DNA from: Paraburkholderia caffeinilytica
Lineage (GTDB): Bacteria; Pseudomonadota; Gammaproteobacteria; Burkholderiales; Burkholderiaceae
NCBI RefSeq assembly: GCF_003368325.1
Contig: NZ_CP031466.1
Location: 930,001 to 994,000, forward strand
Reading direction: 5' to 3'
DNA: 64,000 nucleotides
Shown: positions 7,874 to 16,419 of the stretch, piece by piece
Position numbering within the stretch: position 1 is the first letter of the stretch
How the letters are laid out: every line of letters starts with the position of its first letter
Program-made: the position numbers and the translations under genes
The notes under the pieces: model-generated
Database searches by the model: none
Seen by the model: the letters and a program-made list of their open reading frames with translations, nothing else
Told to the model about the DNA's origin: nothing

Positions 7874-8080
7874 ATGGCTTACACAGCGGCGGATCTCGCC
7901 CGCATCCAGTCCGCGATTGCGAAGGGCGAACTCGAAGTCCAGTATGCCGACCGCAAGGTCCGTTACCGCTCGATTGCAGAGCTTCGCGAGGCGCAGACCG
8001 AGATTGTGCGGTCGCTCGATCGTGCGAACCAGCGATCGCGTGTGTTTCGCCTGCGTCATGGCGGCAAGGGATTGCGATGA
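7874..8080 (+). CDS. Head-tail joining protein gpW-like
   Basis: The 68-residue product matches the size and pattern of lambda gpW (YTAADLARIQSAIAKGELEV near the N-terminus, then a second helix SIAELREAQTEIVRSLD). gpW plugs the portal after packaging. The gene lies between terminase and portal exactly as in lambda, and its stop overlaps the portal start in an ATGA junction, suggesting translational coupling. Confidence 0.85.
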   Translation: MAYTAADLARIQSAIAKGELEVQYADRKVRYRSIAELREAQTEIVRSLDRANQRSRVFRLRHGGKGLR

Positions 8081-9591
8081 AGGGCTCCTATCCATCACTT
8101 GCGCAGCGCGGATTCGTCATGCCGACACGCCTGAAGGCGGCGGCGTACGAAGCGGCCAGCTCGGCTGGCGCGCGCGGGCGATCGTGGCAGACGTCGAGTG
8201 CCGGGCCGAACGCCGCGGCGGTGCAGAACCTGCCGCTCATTCGCAGCCGGGCGCGCGATGCGATCCGCAACGACCCGTGGGCGAAGACAGCGATCGCGCG
8301 GCTGGTGTCGAACACGATCGGAACCGGCATCCAGCCGCATCCGCAGCATCCGGATCCGGCTATCCGGCGGCAACAGAAGCAACTGTGGGACGACTGGGTC
8401 GGTGAGGCCGACGCAGACGGCCTGCTCGATTTCTACGGACAGCAGACGCTCGCTGCGCGTGCGTTCTTTGGCGACGGCGAGGTGCTGGTGCGCCGGCGCA
8501 TGCGTCATCCCGATGACGGGCTTCCGGTGCCGCTGCAACTTCAGGTGATCGAGGGCGATCTGCTGCCGGTCGAAAAAAATGAACTGCGGCCGAACGGTGG
8601 GGAAATCATCAACGGCGTCGAGTACGACGCAGATGATCGTCGCGTCGCCTATCACCTGCTGCGTCGTCACCCGGGCGAATACAACCGGATGTCGACCGGC
8701 GGTCTGGTGACGACGCCGGTTTCAGCCGACGATGTTGCGCACGTGTTCCAGCCGTTGCGCGCGGGGCAGGTCCGCGGCGTGCCCGAGCTGTCGACGGTGC
8801 TGCTGCGTTTGCACTCGCTCGACAACTTCGACGACGCCGTGCTGTTCCGGCAGGAAATCAGCAACCTGTTCGCCGGTTTCCTCGTCAAGCCGAACGCAGA
8901 ACCGGGCCTGGGTGGCGATCCGGTGACGGGCGAGGGGCTGGCTTTCGACTCGGACGGTTTCTCGCCGGTCGTGTCCCTGGAACCGGGAACCGTGCAGGAA
9001 CTGGCACCAGGCGAAGACATGCGGTTCGCAACGCCGCCCGGTGCCGGAGCCGATTACAGCCCGTTCATGCGCCAGCAGTTGATGGCAGCCGCCGCGTCCG
9101 TTGGCATGCCGTACGAAATTCTCACCGGCGACCTGCGTGAGATCGGTGACCGCGTGCTGCGGGTGCTGCTCAACGAATTCCGGCGCTCGATCGAGCAGCT
9201 GCAGTGGAACATTTTCATTCACCAGTATTGCCGCCGCGCGTGGGCGTGGTGGGTTGACGCGTGTTCACTGTCGGGCGCCATGCCGATGCCGGATTTTCAT
9301 CGTACGCGCCGCGAATACCTGCGTGTGCGATGGGTGCCGCAGGGCTGGCCGTACATCCATCCGGTGCAGGACGTGAACGCGCAGAAGCTGGCGATCCGCT
9401 CCGGGCTGACGAGCCGCTCGGCCTCGATCCTCAAACAGGGCGAAGACCCGGAACAGGTCGACGGAGAAAACGCCGCCGATAACGCGCGGGCCGATGCGCT
9501 TGGTCTGCGTTACGACACCGATCCACGCTCGCGCGACATCGCGGGTGATATCGCTCATTCAAAAGCAGGAACCGTAGATGAAAAACCGTAA
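8077..9591 (+). CDS. Portal protein (lambda gpB family)
   Basis: The 504-residue product is close to the 533 residues of lambda gpB. Visible family features are RSRARDAIRNDPWAKTAI near residue 66, the GDGEVLVRRR segment near residue 132, and VIEGDLLP near residue 154. The C-terminal region has MPYEILTGDLREIGDRVLRV, a phrase common in lambda-type portals. It forms the dodecameric ring at the capsid vertex. The end overlaps the protease gene by 14 bases. Confidence 0.9.
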   Translation: MKGSYPSLAQRGFVMPTRLKAAAYEAASSAGARGRSWQTSSAGPNAAAVQNLPLIRSRARDAIRNDPWAKTAIARLVSNTIGTGIQPHPQHPDPAIRRQQKQLWDDWVGEADADGLLDFYGQQTLAARAFFGDGEVLVRRRMRHPDDGLPVPLQLQVIEGDLLPVEKNELRPNGGEIINGVEYDADDRRVAYHLLRRHPGEYNRMSTGGLVTTPVSADDVAHVFQPLRAGQVRGVPELSTVLLRLHSLDNFDDAVLFRQEISNLFAGFLVKPNAEPGLGGDPVTGEGLAFDSDGFSPVVSLEPGTVQELAPGEDMRFATPPGAGADYSPFMRQQLMAAAASVGMPYEILTGDLREIGDRVLRVLLNEFRRSIEQLQWNIFIHQYCRRAWAWWVDACSLSGAMPMPDFHRTRREYLRVRWVPQGWPYIHPVQDVNAQKLAIRSGLTSRSASILKQGEDPEQVDGENAADNARADALGLRYDTDPRSRDIAGDIAHSKAGTVDEKP

Positions 9592-10717
9592 GTGGTGGGA
9601 CATCAAGGCGATGACGAACGCGCAGGGCGTGGCCGTCGCCGAGATCCGGATCTATGACGAGATCGGATTCTGGGGCACCGATGCCAAGACGTTCATCGCG
9701 CAGCTCGACAATGCGGCGGCCGGCGCAACGGAGCTGATCGTCGCCGTGAATTCGCCGGGTGGCGACGTCTTCGACGCATTCGCGATCTACAACGCGCTGC
9801 GTCGCTACGCCGGCAAGGTCACCGCGCGCGTCGATGGCGTGGCAGCTTCCGCGGCCGGACTGGTGGTGATGGCGGGCGACCAGGTGGTGATGCCTGAAAA
9901 CGCGATGCTGATGATTCACAACCCGTGGACGATCGCGCTTGGTTCGGCGGCGGATCTTCGCAGCACGGCCGACATGATGGACAAGGCGCGCGACGGGATT
10001 CTCGCGGCGTACCGGCGCAAGAGCGGTCAGACGGATGAGGATCTGACCGCGATGATGGATGCGGAGACGTGGCTCACGGCGCTCGAAGCGCAGTCGCTTG
10101 GCTTTTGCGACGTGATCGAGGAGCCGGTGCGGCTCGCGGCGTCGACGAATGCGGCGGGCCTGCTTGCCCGCTTCAGGAACCCGCCGGAGCCCGTGCAGGC
10201 GCTGGTCGAGGCAGAGGGTAATGCGCCGCCGCAGACTGACCCACCAGCGAATGACCCGCCGGTCAGTGAGCCACTGGTCAGTGATCCGCCGGCAGAAAAC
10301 CCACCTGCGCCCGCGCCGCAGGATCCGGACCCGGTTGTCGTGCCGGAAGAGCCGGGCGTGCTGGCCGCGCACGTGTTCACCGCCTGCCGTGCAGCAAACC
10401 TGTCGGCGTGCGCGGAAGGCATCGTGACACTGACCGCGCTGAAGGATCGCGCAACGATCGATGCGGCGATCCGGAACGCGACCGATATTGCCGGTCTGTG
10501 CCTGGCGGCGAAGCTGCCGGAGTTGACCGCGCAGTTTGTGGGTGACGGTCTGAATCCCGATCAGGTGCGCGCGCGCCTCTTCGATCGCGTCACGCAGACC
10601 CAGCCGCGTGTGAATAACCGGCAACAGCCGGTCTCAAATGATGCCGGTCGATCCTCCGCGGGTCCGAAGGCGTCCTCGATCTACGCCGCCCGTCAGGGCG
10701 TCGCAAAGTCACTTTGA
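9578..10717 (+). CDS. Prohead protease (ClpP/S49-like) with C-terminal scaffold
   Basis: The 379-residue product has a ClpP-like serine protease domain in residues 10-190: NSPGGDVFDAF near 58, catalytic Ser91 in VAASAAG, and His114 in MIHNPW. A proline-rich linker of repeated DPP/NDP units (about residues 215-250) leads to a helical C-terminal region that probably acts as the internal scaffold, as in the lambda C/Nu3 arrangement. It should mature the prohead. Whether a separate internal start produces a scaffold-only product cannot be seen. Confidence 0.87.
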   Translation: MKNRKWWDIKAMTNAQGVAVAEIRIYDEIGFWGTDAKTFIAQLDNAAAGATELIVAVNSPGGDVFDAFAIYNALRRYAGKVTARVDGVAASAAGLVVMAGDQVVMPENAMLMIHNPWTIALGSAADLRSTADMMDKARDGILAAYRRKSGQTDEDLTAMMDAETWLTALEAQSLGFCDVIEEPVRLAASTNAAGLLARFRNPPEPVQALVEAEGNAPPQTDPPANDPPVSEPLVSDPPAENPPAPAPQDPDPVVVPEEPGVLAAHVFTACRAANLSACAEGIVTLTALKDRATIDAAIRNATDIAGLCLAAKLPELTAQFVGDGLNPDQVRARLFDRVTQTQPRVNNRQQPVSNDAGRSSAGPKASSIYAARQGVAKSL

Positions 10718-10753
10718 TAACGGCGCTATTGAGGCGCAGAAAGGAGCAGACGT

Positions 10754-11095
10754 ATGACCATCAAGACCCAGGGCACGCTGACCGGCGAGTTTCTTCTCTC
10801 CGAAGGCGAAGGCCAGATTTCGCGTGAGCGCATCGTTGTTGCGAAGGGCGATGCGCTACCGGCCGGACAACTGCTCGGCACGCTCGGCACCGGCGAATAT
10901 GCGCCATACAACAACACCGCGGCAGACGGTTCCGAAATCGTCACGGCGATCCTGTATGCGCCGCTGTCCGCTTCCGACAACCCGCGCCCCACGGTCGGCA
11001 TCGTTCGGCTCGCTGAGGTCGCAGAAGCCCGTCTCACCGGCCTCGATGTGGCCGCCCGCAGTGACCTCGCTGCCCACTACGTGATCGTGCGCTAA
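10754..11095 (+). CDS. Head decoration protein (gpD family)
   Basis: The 113-residue product matches lambda gpD in length and in the pattern of a short disordered N-terminus followed by beta-rich sequence (GDALPAGQLLGTLGTGEYAPY near the middle). Trimers of this protein stabilise the expanded capsid. AAGGAG lies 8-9 bases before the ATG. It sits between protease/scaffold and major capsid, as in lambda. Confidence 0.85.
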   Translation: MTIKTQGTLTGEFLLSEGEGQISRERIVVAKGDALPAGQLLGTLGTGEYAPYNNTAADGSEIVTAILYAPLSASDNPRPTVGIVRLAEVAEARLTGLDVAARSDLAAHYVIVR

Positions 11096-11182
11096 CCGGC
11101 GCCATCGTTTCGACCATGTGGCCGTCGCTGCCTGCCAGTCCAGATCGCGACGGCTGCGTCACAGCTATTCAGGAGAGTCTTT

Positions 11183-12178
11183 ATGGCGGACATCGCCCTT
11201 TTCAATGACGACGCGTTCTCGCTGTCGTCGCTCAGCGCTGCGATCAACGAGCAGCCATTTGTGCCGAGCCGGCTTGCGGCACTGGGCCTGTTCGAAGAGC
11301 AGGGCATCACGACGACGGTGGTCCAGATCGAGAAGGATGGCGACACGCTCGCGCTGGTTCCGGCCGGCATTCGCGGATCCTCGGCCAGCGTGGTCGTCGG
11401 GAGCAAGCGTCGGATGCTGCCGTTCAACACGGTGCACCTGCCGCAACGCGCAACCATCGGTGCCGACGAAATCCAGAACCTGCGCGCGTTCGGCTCGGAG
11501 ACCGAACTCGAAGCGCTGACCACGGTAGTTACCCGCCGGCTCGGCAAGATGCGACGGCAGCTCGACGCGACGCACGAATTCCACCGGATCGGAGCGATCA
11601 AGGGGCAGATTCTGGATGCGGACGGCAAATCGGTCGTCGTGGATCTGCTGAAGGCATTTGATATCGAGCAGACCGTGATCGACTTCGAGCTCGACCAGGC
11701 CGGAACTGAGATCCGCACGAAGTGCCAGCTGGTGCTCGACGCGATCGAAGACGCGCTCGGCAATATTCCGTTCACCGGCGCACGCGTGCTGTGCGGCCGG
11801 AAGTTCTGGAACGCGCTGATCGTAATGAAGACGGTCAAGGAAACGTATCTCAACACAGCGATGGCCGCAGCGCTGCGCGGCGACACGCGTGACGCATTCG
11901 ATATCGGCGGCTGCACCTTCGAGCGCTATCGCGGTCGCGTCGGTGACGTCGGTTATGTCGCTGACGATGAAGCGCATGCGGTGCCGGAGGGCGTGCCGGA
12001 CCTGTTCATCACGCGCTTTGCGCCGGCGGACTACGTTGAAGCGGTGAACACGACCGGTCTGCCGTACTACGCGAAGCAGGAGTTGATGGACTTCGGCAAG
12101 GGTGTCGAGATCGAGGCGCAGTCGAATCCGATTCACCTGTGCACGCGTCCGAAGGCCGTCATCCGGCTGACGGTCTGA
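11183..12178 (+). CDS. Major capsid protein (gpE family)
   Basis: The 331-residue product fits lambda gpE (341 aa). The N-terminal phrase FNDDAFSLSSLSAAINEQP, the KSVVVDLL region, the GARVLCGRKFWNALI segment and the C-terminal LCTRPKAVIRL are all typical of this family. It has an HK97-type fold. Upstream sequence CAGGAG gives a good ribosome site. Expected to be the most abundant virion protein. Confidence 0.9.
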   Translation: MADIALFNDDAFSLSSLSAAINEQPFVPSRLAALGLFEEQGITTTVVQIEKDGDTLALVPAGIRGSSASVVVGSKRRMLPFNTVHLPQRATIGADEIQNLRAFGSETELEALTTVVTRRLGKMRRQLDATHEFHRIGAIKGQILDADGKSVVVDLLKAFDIEQTVIDFELDQAGTEIRTKCQLVLDAIEDALGNIPFTGARVLCGRKFWNALIVMKTVKETYLNTAMAAALRGDTRDAFDIGGCTFERYRGRVGDVGYVADDEAHAVPEGVPDLFITRFAPADYVEAVNTTGLPYYAKQELMDFGKGVEIEAQSNPIHLCTRPKAVIRLTV

Positions 12179-12188
12179 GGAGGCACGT

Positions 12189-12485
12189 ATGGCGTTCCGT
12201 GATCTGGTCGCGGATCTCGACGACGCCGTGATCCGCGACCTCGCTGACGACGACATCACGGTCGACGGCGAGCCGGTTCGCGGCATGTTCGCTGCGCCCT
12301 GGCTCGGTCCGGATCTCGGGCGGCAGCGCACGCAGCTCGAGCATCCACAGGTGAGCGTGCGGGATGCCGATGCCGTTGCGATCCGCGAGGGCAGCATCGC
12401 GATGGTCGGCGTCGATGAATACGTTGTGTTCGAACTGCAGCCTGACGGCACGGGGTGGACTGTGCTGCTCTTAAGACCCCGTTGA
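12189..12485 (+). CDS. Head-tail connector protein (gpFII-like)
   Basis: The 98-residue product follows the capsid gene by 10 bases after a strong GAGGAGG site. Size, position and content (short beta-rich protein with TVDGEPVRGMF and GTGWTVLLLRP) fit lambda gpFII, which joins the filled head to the tail. No gpFI-like gene is present between capsid and this one. Assignment is by synteny as much as by sequence. Confidence 0.65.
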   Translation: MAFRDLVADLDDAVIRDLADDDITVDGEPVRGMFAAPWLGPDLGRQRTQLEHPQVSVRDADAVAIREGSIAMVGVDEYVVFELQPDGTGWTVLLLRPR

Positions 12486-12498
12486 TGAGGCCACGCCG

Positions 12499-13038
12499 AT
12501 GGATGCACTGAAGGTCGAGATCGACATCAAGGAAGTGACGGCAGCGCTTCACGGGTTGTCAGCTTCCGCCATGCAGGCTGCGTGGCGCCGCACGCTGCGC
12601 AAAACCGCAGCATGGATCAGGAGCCAGACGGGCAAGGAAGTGTCCAAAGGCACGCAGATCCCGCAGAAGGTGATCCGCAGCCGGCTGTACTTTTTCATGC
12701 GTTCGGCCGATACCGGCAAGGTCTGGCTGGGCCTGAATCCGGTCGAAGCGCACCGGCTCGGCTCGGTGCGCGAGACGAGCAAGGGCATGCGCGCGGGTCG
12801 GTTCACCTTCGATGGCGCATGGCGGCAGACGAAGGCGAAACCGGACGGGCCGATCTACCAGCGAACCGGCAAGGCGCGCACGCCGTTCGAGATCGTGACG
12901 GTGAACTGGTCGAAGACCGGCGACCCGGCATTCCGTCGGGCGGCCCAGATGTGTGAGGCGCGATTGATGGTCATCCTGAAGCAGGAAGTGAATTATGAAA
13001 TCCAGAAGGTGATTGGAGGAGTCCGGCGTGCTCGATAA
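12499..13038 (+). CDS. Minor tail protein (gpZ family)
   Basis: The 179-residue product resembles the lambda gpZ/prophage minor tail Z family: basic N-terminal helix with AAWRRTLRKTAAWI, then IPQKVIRSRLYF and VWLGLNPVEAHRLG. Z-type proteins help position DNA at the head-tail interface. It overlaps the next gene by 11 bases. Confidence 0.78.
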   Translation: MDALKVEIDIKEVTAALHGLSASAMQAAWRRTLRKTAAWIRSQTGKEVSKGTQIPQKVIRSRLYFFMRSADTGKVWLGLNPVEAHRLGSVRETSKGMRAGRFTFDGAWRQTKAKPDGPIYQRTGKARTPFEIVTVNWSKTGDPAFRRAAQMCEARLMVILKQEVNYEIQKVIGGVRRAR

Positions 13039-13555
13039 CCTGAAAACGCTGCACGACGCGATGATCGACGGTCTGCGCACCGCGCTGCCCGATATCTCGC
13101 CCATCGACGCGTATCCGCGCATCGGCCGGAAGATTCCGACGCCGAGCATCGCCGTCGAGATGTCGGAAATGGAGCCGGGGCACGATCCCGGTACCGGTCA
13201 GACGTCGCTGATCGGGCGCTTTCAGGCGCGGGCTATCTTCGATCCGCTCGCACCACACGCGGATCTCGCGGTGCGCCAGCTGGCCGCGCGAATCGCGTGT
13301 GCCGTGCACGCGCAGACGTGGGATGTGCCGGTGACGCCGGCGAGGCTGGTGCAGATCGGTGACGATCCGTTCAAGCCGGAGCTCGACGCGTATCTCGTCT
13401 GGCTCGTCGAGTGGTCGCACGAGTTTGATCTTGGCGATGTCGCTGCGCCGTTCCCGCCTGCTGGTTCGGCTGTGCTGTGGGGCGTCGATCCGGATACGGG
13501 CAGTGCACCGGCAGCAGAGTACTGGGATCCGGCGCAGGACCCATCCTTGGGATAG
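13028..13555 (+). CDS. Tail completion/terminator-like protein
   Basis: I chose the GTG at 13028 because GGAGGAG lies 6-7 bases upstream, inside the end of the preceding gene; a TTG at 13013 is the only longer option. The 175-residue product is mixed alpha/beta with no named motif visible. It lies between the gpZ-like gene and baseplate V, the position of gpU-type tail terminator proteins in lambda. It ends 4 bases before the baseplate gene. Function is inferred from position only. Confidence 0.6.
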   Translation: MLDNLKTLHDAMIDGLRTALPDISPIDAYPRIGRKIPTPSIAVEMSEMEPGHDPGTGQTSLIGRFQARAIFDPLAPHADLAVRQLAARIACAVHAQTWDVPVTPARLVQIGDDPFKPELDAYLVWLVEWSHEFDLGDVAAPFPPAGSAVLWGVDPDTGSAPAAEYWDPAQDPSLG

Positions 13556-13559
13556 CGAC

Positions 13560-14237
13560 ATGAGCGACTACGAGATTGGCGAGATCGATCGCCTGATCGC
13601 GAGCATCGTGCAGGCGGGCTTCATCGACAGTGTTCAGTACGACCCGCCGCGCTGCCGGGTGCGCAACGGAGAGTGGGTCAGCGCGCTGTTGCCGTGGAAG
13701 ACGTTCGCTGCTGGTCGGGTCAGGACGTGGTGTCCGCCCTCCGTCGGCGAGCAGGCTGTCGTACTGGCGCCATCCGGCACGCTTGCTGGTGCATTCGTGC
13801 TGGCTGGCTTCTATAGCGATACGCACGGCGGTGCGAACGGCAACACTGCGAACCTGACGGCGACCGACTATCCGGACGGCGCGCGTGAGCACTACGACCA
13901 CGACGCGCACGAATATGTCCTGTCGGTTCCCGCTGGTGGCCGGATCGTCTTCCGGATCGGCGCAACGCAGATGGAGCTGACTGCGGACGGCATCACGCAG
14001 GCCGCGCCGAAGCTGCTCGTCGACGCGCCGGATTCGACCTTCACCGGCAACAGCACGACACAGAAGCGGCTAACGTACCAGGGTGGCATGACGGGCAGCA
14101 ACGCGGCAGGCGGTCCTGCATCCGAGATCGACGGCGACGCGAACTACACGGGCACCGTGACATCGAAAGGTATTTCGCTGCCGGGTCACAAGCATATGAG
14201 TAAGGGTGACGGGGACCTGACTGACTCGCCTGTCTGA
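13560..14237 (+). CDS. Baseplate assembly protein V (tail spike/puncturing)
   Basis: The 225-residue product shows the P2 gpV/Mu gp45 layout: N-terminal OB-fold region (RCRVRNGEWVSALLPW, then CPPSVGEQAVVLAPSG and GFYSD) followed by a beta-rich C-terminal part (GRIVFRIGATQMEL, then repeats ending LPGHKHMS). It forms the membrane-piercing spike of a contractile tail. From here on the morphogenesis genes are P2-like, in contrast to the lambda-like head genes. Confidence 0.88.
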   Translation: MSDYEIGEIDRLIASIVQAGFIDSVQYDPPRCRVRNGEWVSALLPWKTFAAGRVRTWCPPSVGEQAVVLAPSGTLAGAFVLAGFYSDTHGGANGNTANLTATDYPDGAREHYDHDAHEYVLSVPAGGRIVFRIGATQMELTADGITQAAPKLLVDAPDSTFTGNSTTQKRLTYQGGMTGSNAAGGPASEIDGDANYTGTVTSKGISLPGHKHMSKGDGDLTDSPV

Positions 14238-14478
14238 CGGCTTCAAGGCCATTTTGATCCTGTGTTTCAGGCCCATACACATGCCGTTCAACCCATGGCG
14301 GAAGGACTATTTCAAGTTCACTTGTGGCAAGGCACAGTCCGATCAGTGCCGGAGAGATTGACGTCTCCAGTGGCCCACCGCACAAGTCGTTACGCGTGGC
14401 GCGGCCTTTGGCATGGAGGCTGGCCGACGCATGTTGATGTCGGAGCCTGGAGCGAAAATCGTCTGAAAGGAGATGGAA
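14238..14478 (+). other. Gap with broken small reading frames, upstream of the moron candidate
   Basis: A 26-codon frame starts with ATG at 14281 and stops at TGA 14359-14361; the same frame continues open to TGA 14464-14466. If the first TGA were absent, it would give a continuous peptide of about 61 residues, so this may be a decayed small gene. A second frame around 14353-14430 also reads as plausible. I cannot decide between them. Confidence 0.3.
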
Positions 14479-14886
14479 ATGACCTTGGAAAATAGCGTCG
14501 TATTTTCAATAGTTAAGCGTACCCCGCGAGGCGCGCTGGATATCGCCGGCAACCAATGTCTGTACTTCAAAGATACTGGCTCGGCGGAATACCTCAAATT
14601 GGTGAATAGTGAAAAAGAACTACCCCGTCTCTTTCTGAAGGCGGCGGATGTTCAATCTGTGGAGCGTGTAACGACGACGAACGCCGACGCCGACGACGGT
14701 TCGGCGATGTATTACCTGTTTCCTGCTTCGTGGTTGAAAGATCCTCAGGCTTTGTACGACAAGTTCAAGATCGACAAAACGTCGGGTGCCCTTCGTCCGA
14801 ATAACTGGACGAGCATTGATGGTACGCACACGCTTGAACTGCCGTCTCCATCCGGCGGAATTTCGGACGCAAGCTCAAACGGGTGA
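14479..14886 (+). CDS. Unknown protein inserted between baseplate genes (moron candidate)
   Basis: The product is 135 residues. ATG 14479 is preferred to ATG 14473 because AAAGGAG lies 6 bases before it. No known domain is seen; the sequence has a long acidic/polar core (FLKAADVQSVERVTTT, then YYLFPASWLKDPQALYDKF) and a Ser/Gly tail. Base composition is visibly lower in GC than the flanking baseplate genes. A perfect Rho-independent terminator follows at 14928-14954. A self-contained gene plus terminator between structural genes is the definition of a moron, so a lysogen-expressed accessory role is likely, but the role itself is unknown. Confidence 0.68.
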   Translation: MTLENSVVFSIVKRTPRGALDIAGNQCLYFKDTGSAEYLKLVNSEKELPRLFLKAADVQSVERVTTTNADADDGSAMYYLFPASWLKDPQALYDKFKIDKTSGALRPNNWTSIDGTHTLELPSPSGGISDASSNG

Positions 14887-14927
14887 TGTCGATTGACATT
14901 GCCTTTGACTGACACTGGGTCGTTTTT

Positions 14928-14954
14928 AGCCTCGCATTCGTGCGGGGCTTTTTT
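14928..14954 (+). terminator. Rho-independent terminator after the moron candidate
   Basis: Nine-pair stem AGCCTCGCA/TGCGGGGCT with TTCG tetraloop, followed by six T. It would block readthrough from the V region into W-J-I unless overcome by Q-type antitermination. Confidence 0.88.
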
Positions 14955-14969
14955 ATTTGGAGCATCGAT

Positions 14970-15182
14970 ATGCCGACGGAGATTGGGACCGACGATCGCA
15001 CTGATGTACAGGGGCAGAAGCCAGTGACGTACCTCGACCGCACGTTCAGATCGCGCACGCTGGTATTTGCGGACGGCAGCACGCTTGCCGTTGAAAAGAG
15101 CACCGCGGTGGCTTCCAACGACGAACAGATCGCCGCGCTTGACCGCCATCCCGATTTCGAGCGCATGACGGACGGATCCTGA
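14970..15182 (+). CDS. Small phage protein preceding baseplate W
   Basis: The 70-residue product starts at ATG 14970, with GGAG about 9 bases upstream. It begins MPTEIGTDDRTDVQGQKPVTY and contains a short beta-like stretch (SRTLVFADGSTLAVEKSTAVA) and an acidic end (FERMTDGS). It lies 2 bases before baseplate W, so it belongs to the baseplate operon. Similar small proteins sit at this place in related phages but I know no function for them. Confidence 0.6.
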   Translation: MPTEIGTDDRTDVQGQKPVTYLDRTFRSRTLVFADGSTLAVEKSTAVASNDEQIAALDRHPDFERMTDGS

Positions 15183-15184
15183 CC

Positions 15185-15529
15185 ATGGGCGCGAGTACGG
15201 CGCTGGTCGGCATGGACCGACAGACAGGCAAACCCATCACCGGCCTCGCGCATCTGAAGCAGAGCGTCGGCGACATTCTCTCGACGCGCAAGGGCACCCG
15301 GCGCGAGCGGCCGGAATACGGCTCCGACATTCCCCGCATGGTCGACCTGCCGCTTTCCCGCGGCTGGATTTCATCCGCGCAGGCGGAGGCGGCCCGTGCG
15401 ATCGAACGTTGGGAGCCGCGTCTGAAGTTATCGCGCGTGAGTGTTGTGTCCGTGATCGACGGCAAGGTGACGTTCCGTATTCAGGGCGTCTACGAGGGCG
15501 ATGACGTCGTTTTTGAGGTGGCAACGTGA
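15185..15529 (+). CDS. Baseplate wedge protein W (gp25-like)
   Basis: The 114-residue product has the gpW/gp25 baseplate signature: GLAHLKQSVGDILSTRKGTR and then RPEYGSDIPRMVDLP, the conserved RxxYGSxL-type motif. It is a component of the contractile baseplate wedge. Four-base ATGA-type overlap with gene J (15526-15529). Confidence 0.92.
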   Translation: MGASTALVGMDRQTGKPITGLAHLKQSVGDILSTRKGTRRERPEYGSDIPRMVDLPLSRGWISSAQAEAARAIERWEPRLKLSRVSVVSVIDGKVTFRIQGVYEGDDVVFEVAT

Positions 15530-16419
15530 CAACCATTGATCTGACTGCGATCGATCCGCCGGATCTGGTCGAAACGCTCGACTTCGAGGACATCTATCAG
15601 GAGAAGCTCGAGCACTTCAAAGACATTTACACCGACTGGAGCGCGGCGCTCGAGTCCGATCCCGTGGTAAAACTGATCGAGCTTGCAACGTACCGCGAGG
15701 TGAGGTTCCGCGCGCGGGTGAACGACGCTGCGCGGGCAGTGATGCTGGCGTTTTCGACCGGCGCCGATCTCGAACATCTGGCTGCGCTGCTCGACATCGG
15801 GCGCGCAACCATCGATCCTGGCGACGCAGATGCAATTCCGCCTGTCGACCCGACGCTCGAGGGCGACGACCGGCTAAAACTGCGCACGCAGATGTCGATC
15901 GAGCGTTCAACTGTCGCCGGGCCCTTCGGCAGTTACATCGCGCTGGCGCTCAACGCTTCCGCCGACGTGCTGGACGTCAAGGTGGATCGTCCGGAGGCGG
16001 GCATCGTCCGGCTGACGCTCCTGTCAACGGTGGGCGATGGCGTGCCTGACCAGACGCTGATCGACACCGTGACGGCAGCTGTCACGCCCGAAGACGTCCG
16101 GCCGCTGAACGACGACGTGCTGGTGACGGCGTCGTCACGCGTTGATTTTGTCGTTGACGCGGACGTATACGTGGGCAGCGGCCCGGGTGGGGAAGCGGTT
16201 TTCGAGGCGCGTCGCGCGGCCCTCGACAAGGCGATCGCCAGCGCCCGCAAGCTGGGTACCGGCATGTCGCTATCCGCGATCTACGGTGCGCTGCATCCGC
16301 CCGATTCCGGCGTGATCGATGTCGATCTGCGATCGCCACCAGCCCACGTTGTGTGTACGCCGCGGCAGTTCGCCAACTGCACGTCGATCGTGCTCAACAT
16401 GAAGGTGGACGATGCGTGA
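15526..16419 (+). CDS. Baseplate wedge protein J
   Basis: The 297-residue product matches P2 gpJ length and features: ARAVMLAFSTGADLEHLAALL near residue 68, then the conserved SIERSTVAGPFGSYIALALNAS near residue 125 and TPEDVRPLNDDVLV. It bridges the baseplate wedge. GTG start at 15526 overlaps the end of W, and its own end overlaps gene I by 8 bases, so W-J-I form one translationally coupled unit. Confidence 0.92.
   Translation: MTTIDLTAIDPPDLVETLDFEDIYQEKLEHFKDIYTDWSAALESDPVVKLIELATYREVRFRARVNDAARAVMLAFSTGADLEHLAALLDIGRATIDPGDADAIPPVDPTLEGDDRLKLRTQMSIERSTVAGPFGSYIALALNASADVLDVKVDRPEAGIVRLTLLSTVGDGVPDQTLIDTVTAAVTPEDVRPLNDDVLVTASSRVDFVVDADVYVGSGPGGEAVFEARRAALDKAIASARKLGTGMSLSAIYGALHPPDSGVIDVDLRSPPAHVVCTPRQFANCTSIVLNMKVDDA

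Noticed and set aside
14041..14385. Reverse frame through the end of baseplate V and the following gap
   Set aside because: Covers the certain V gene and has no start signal.
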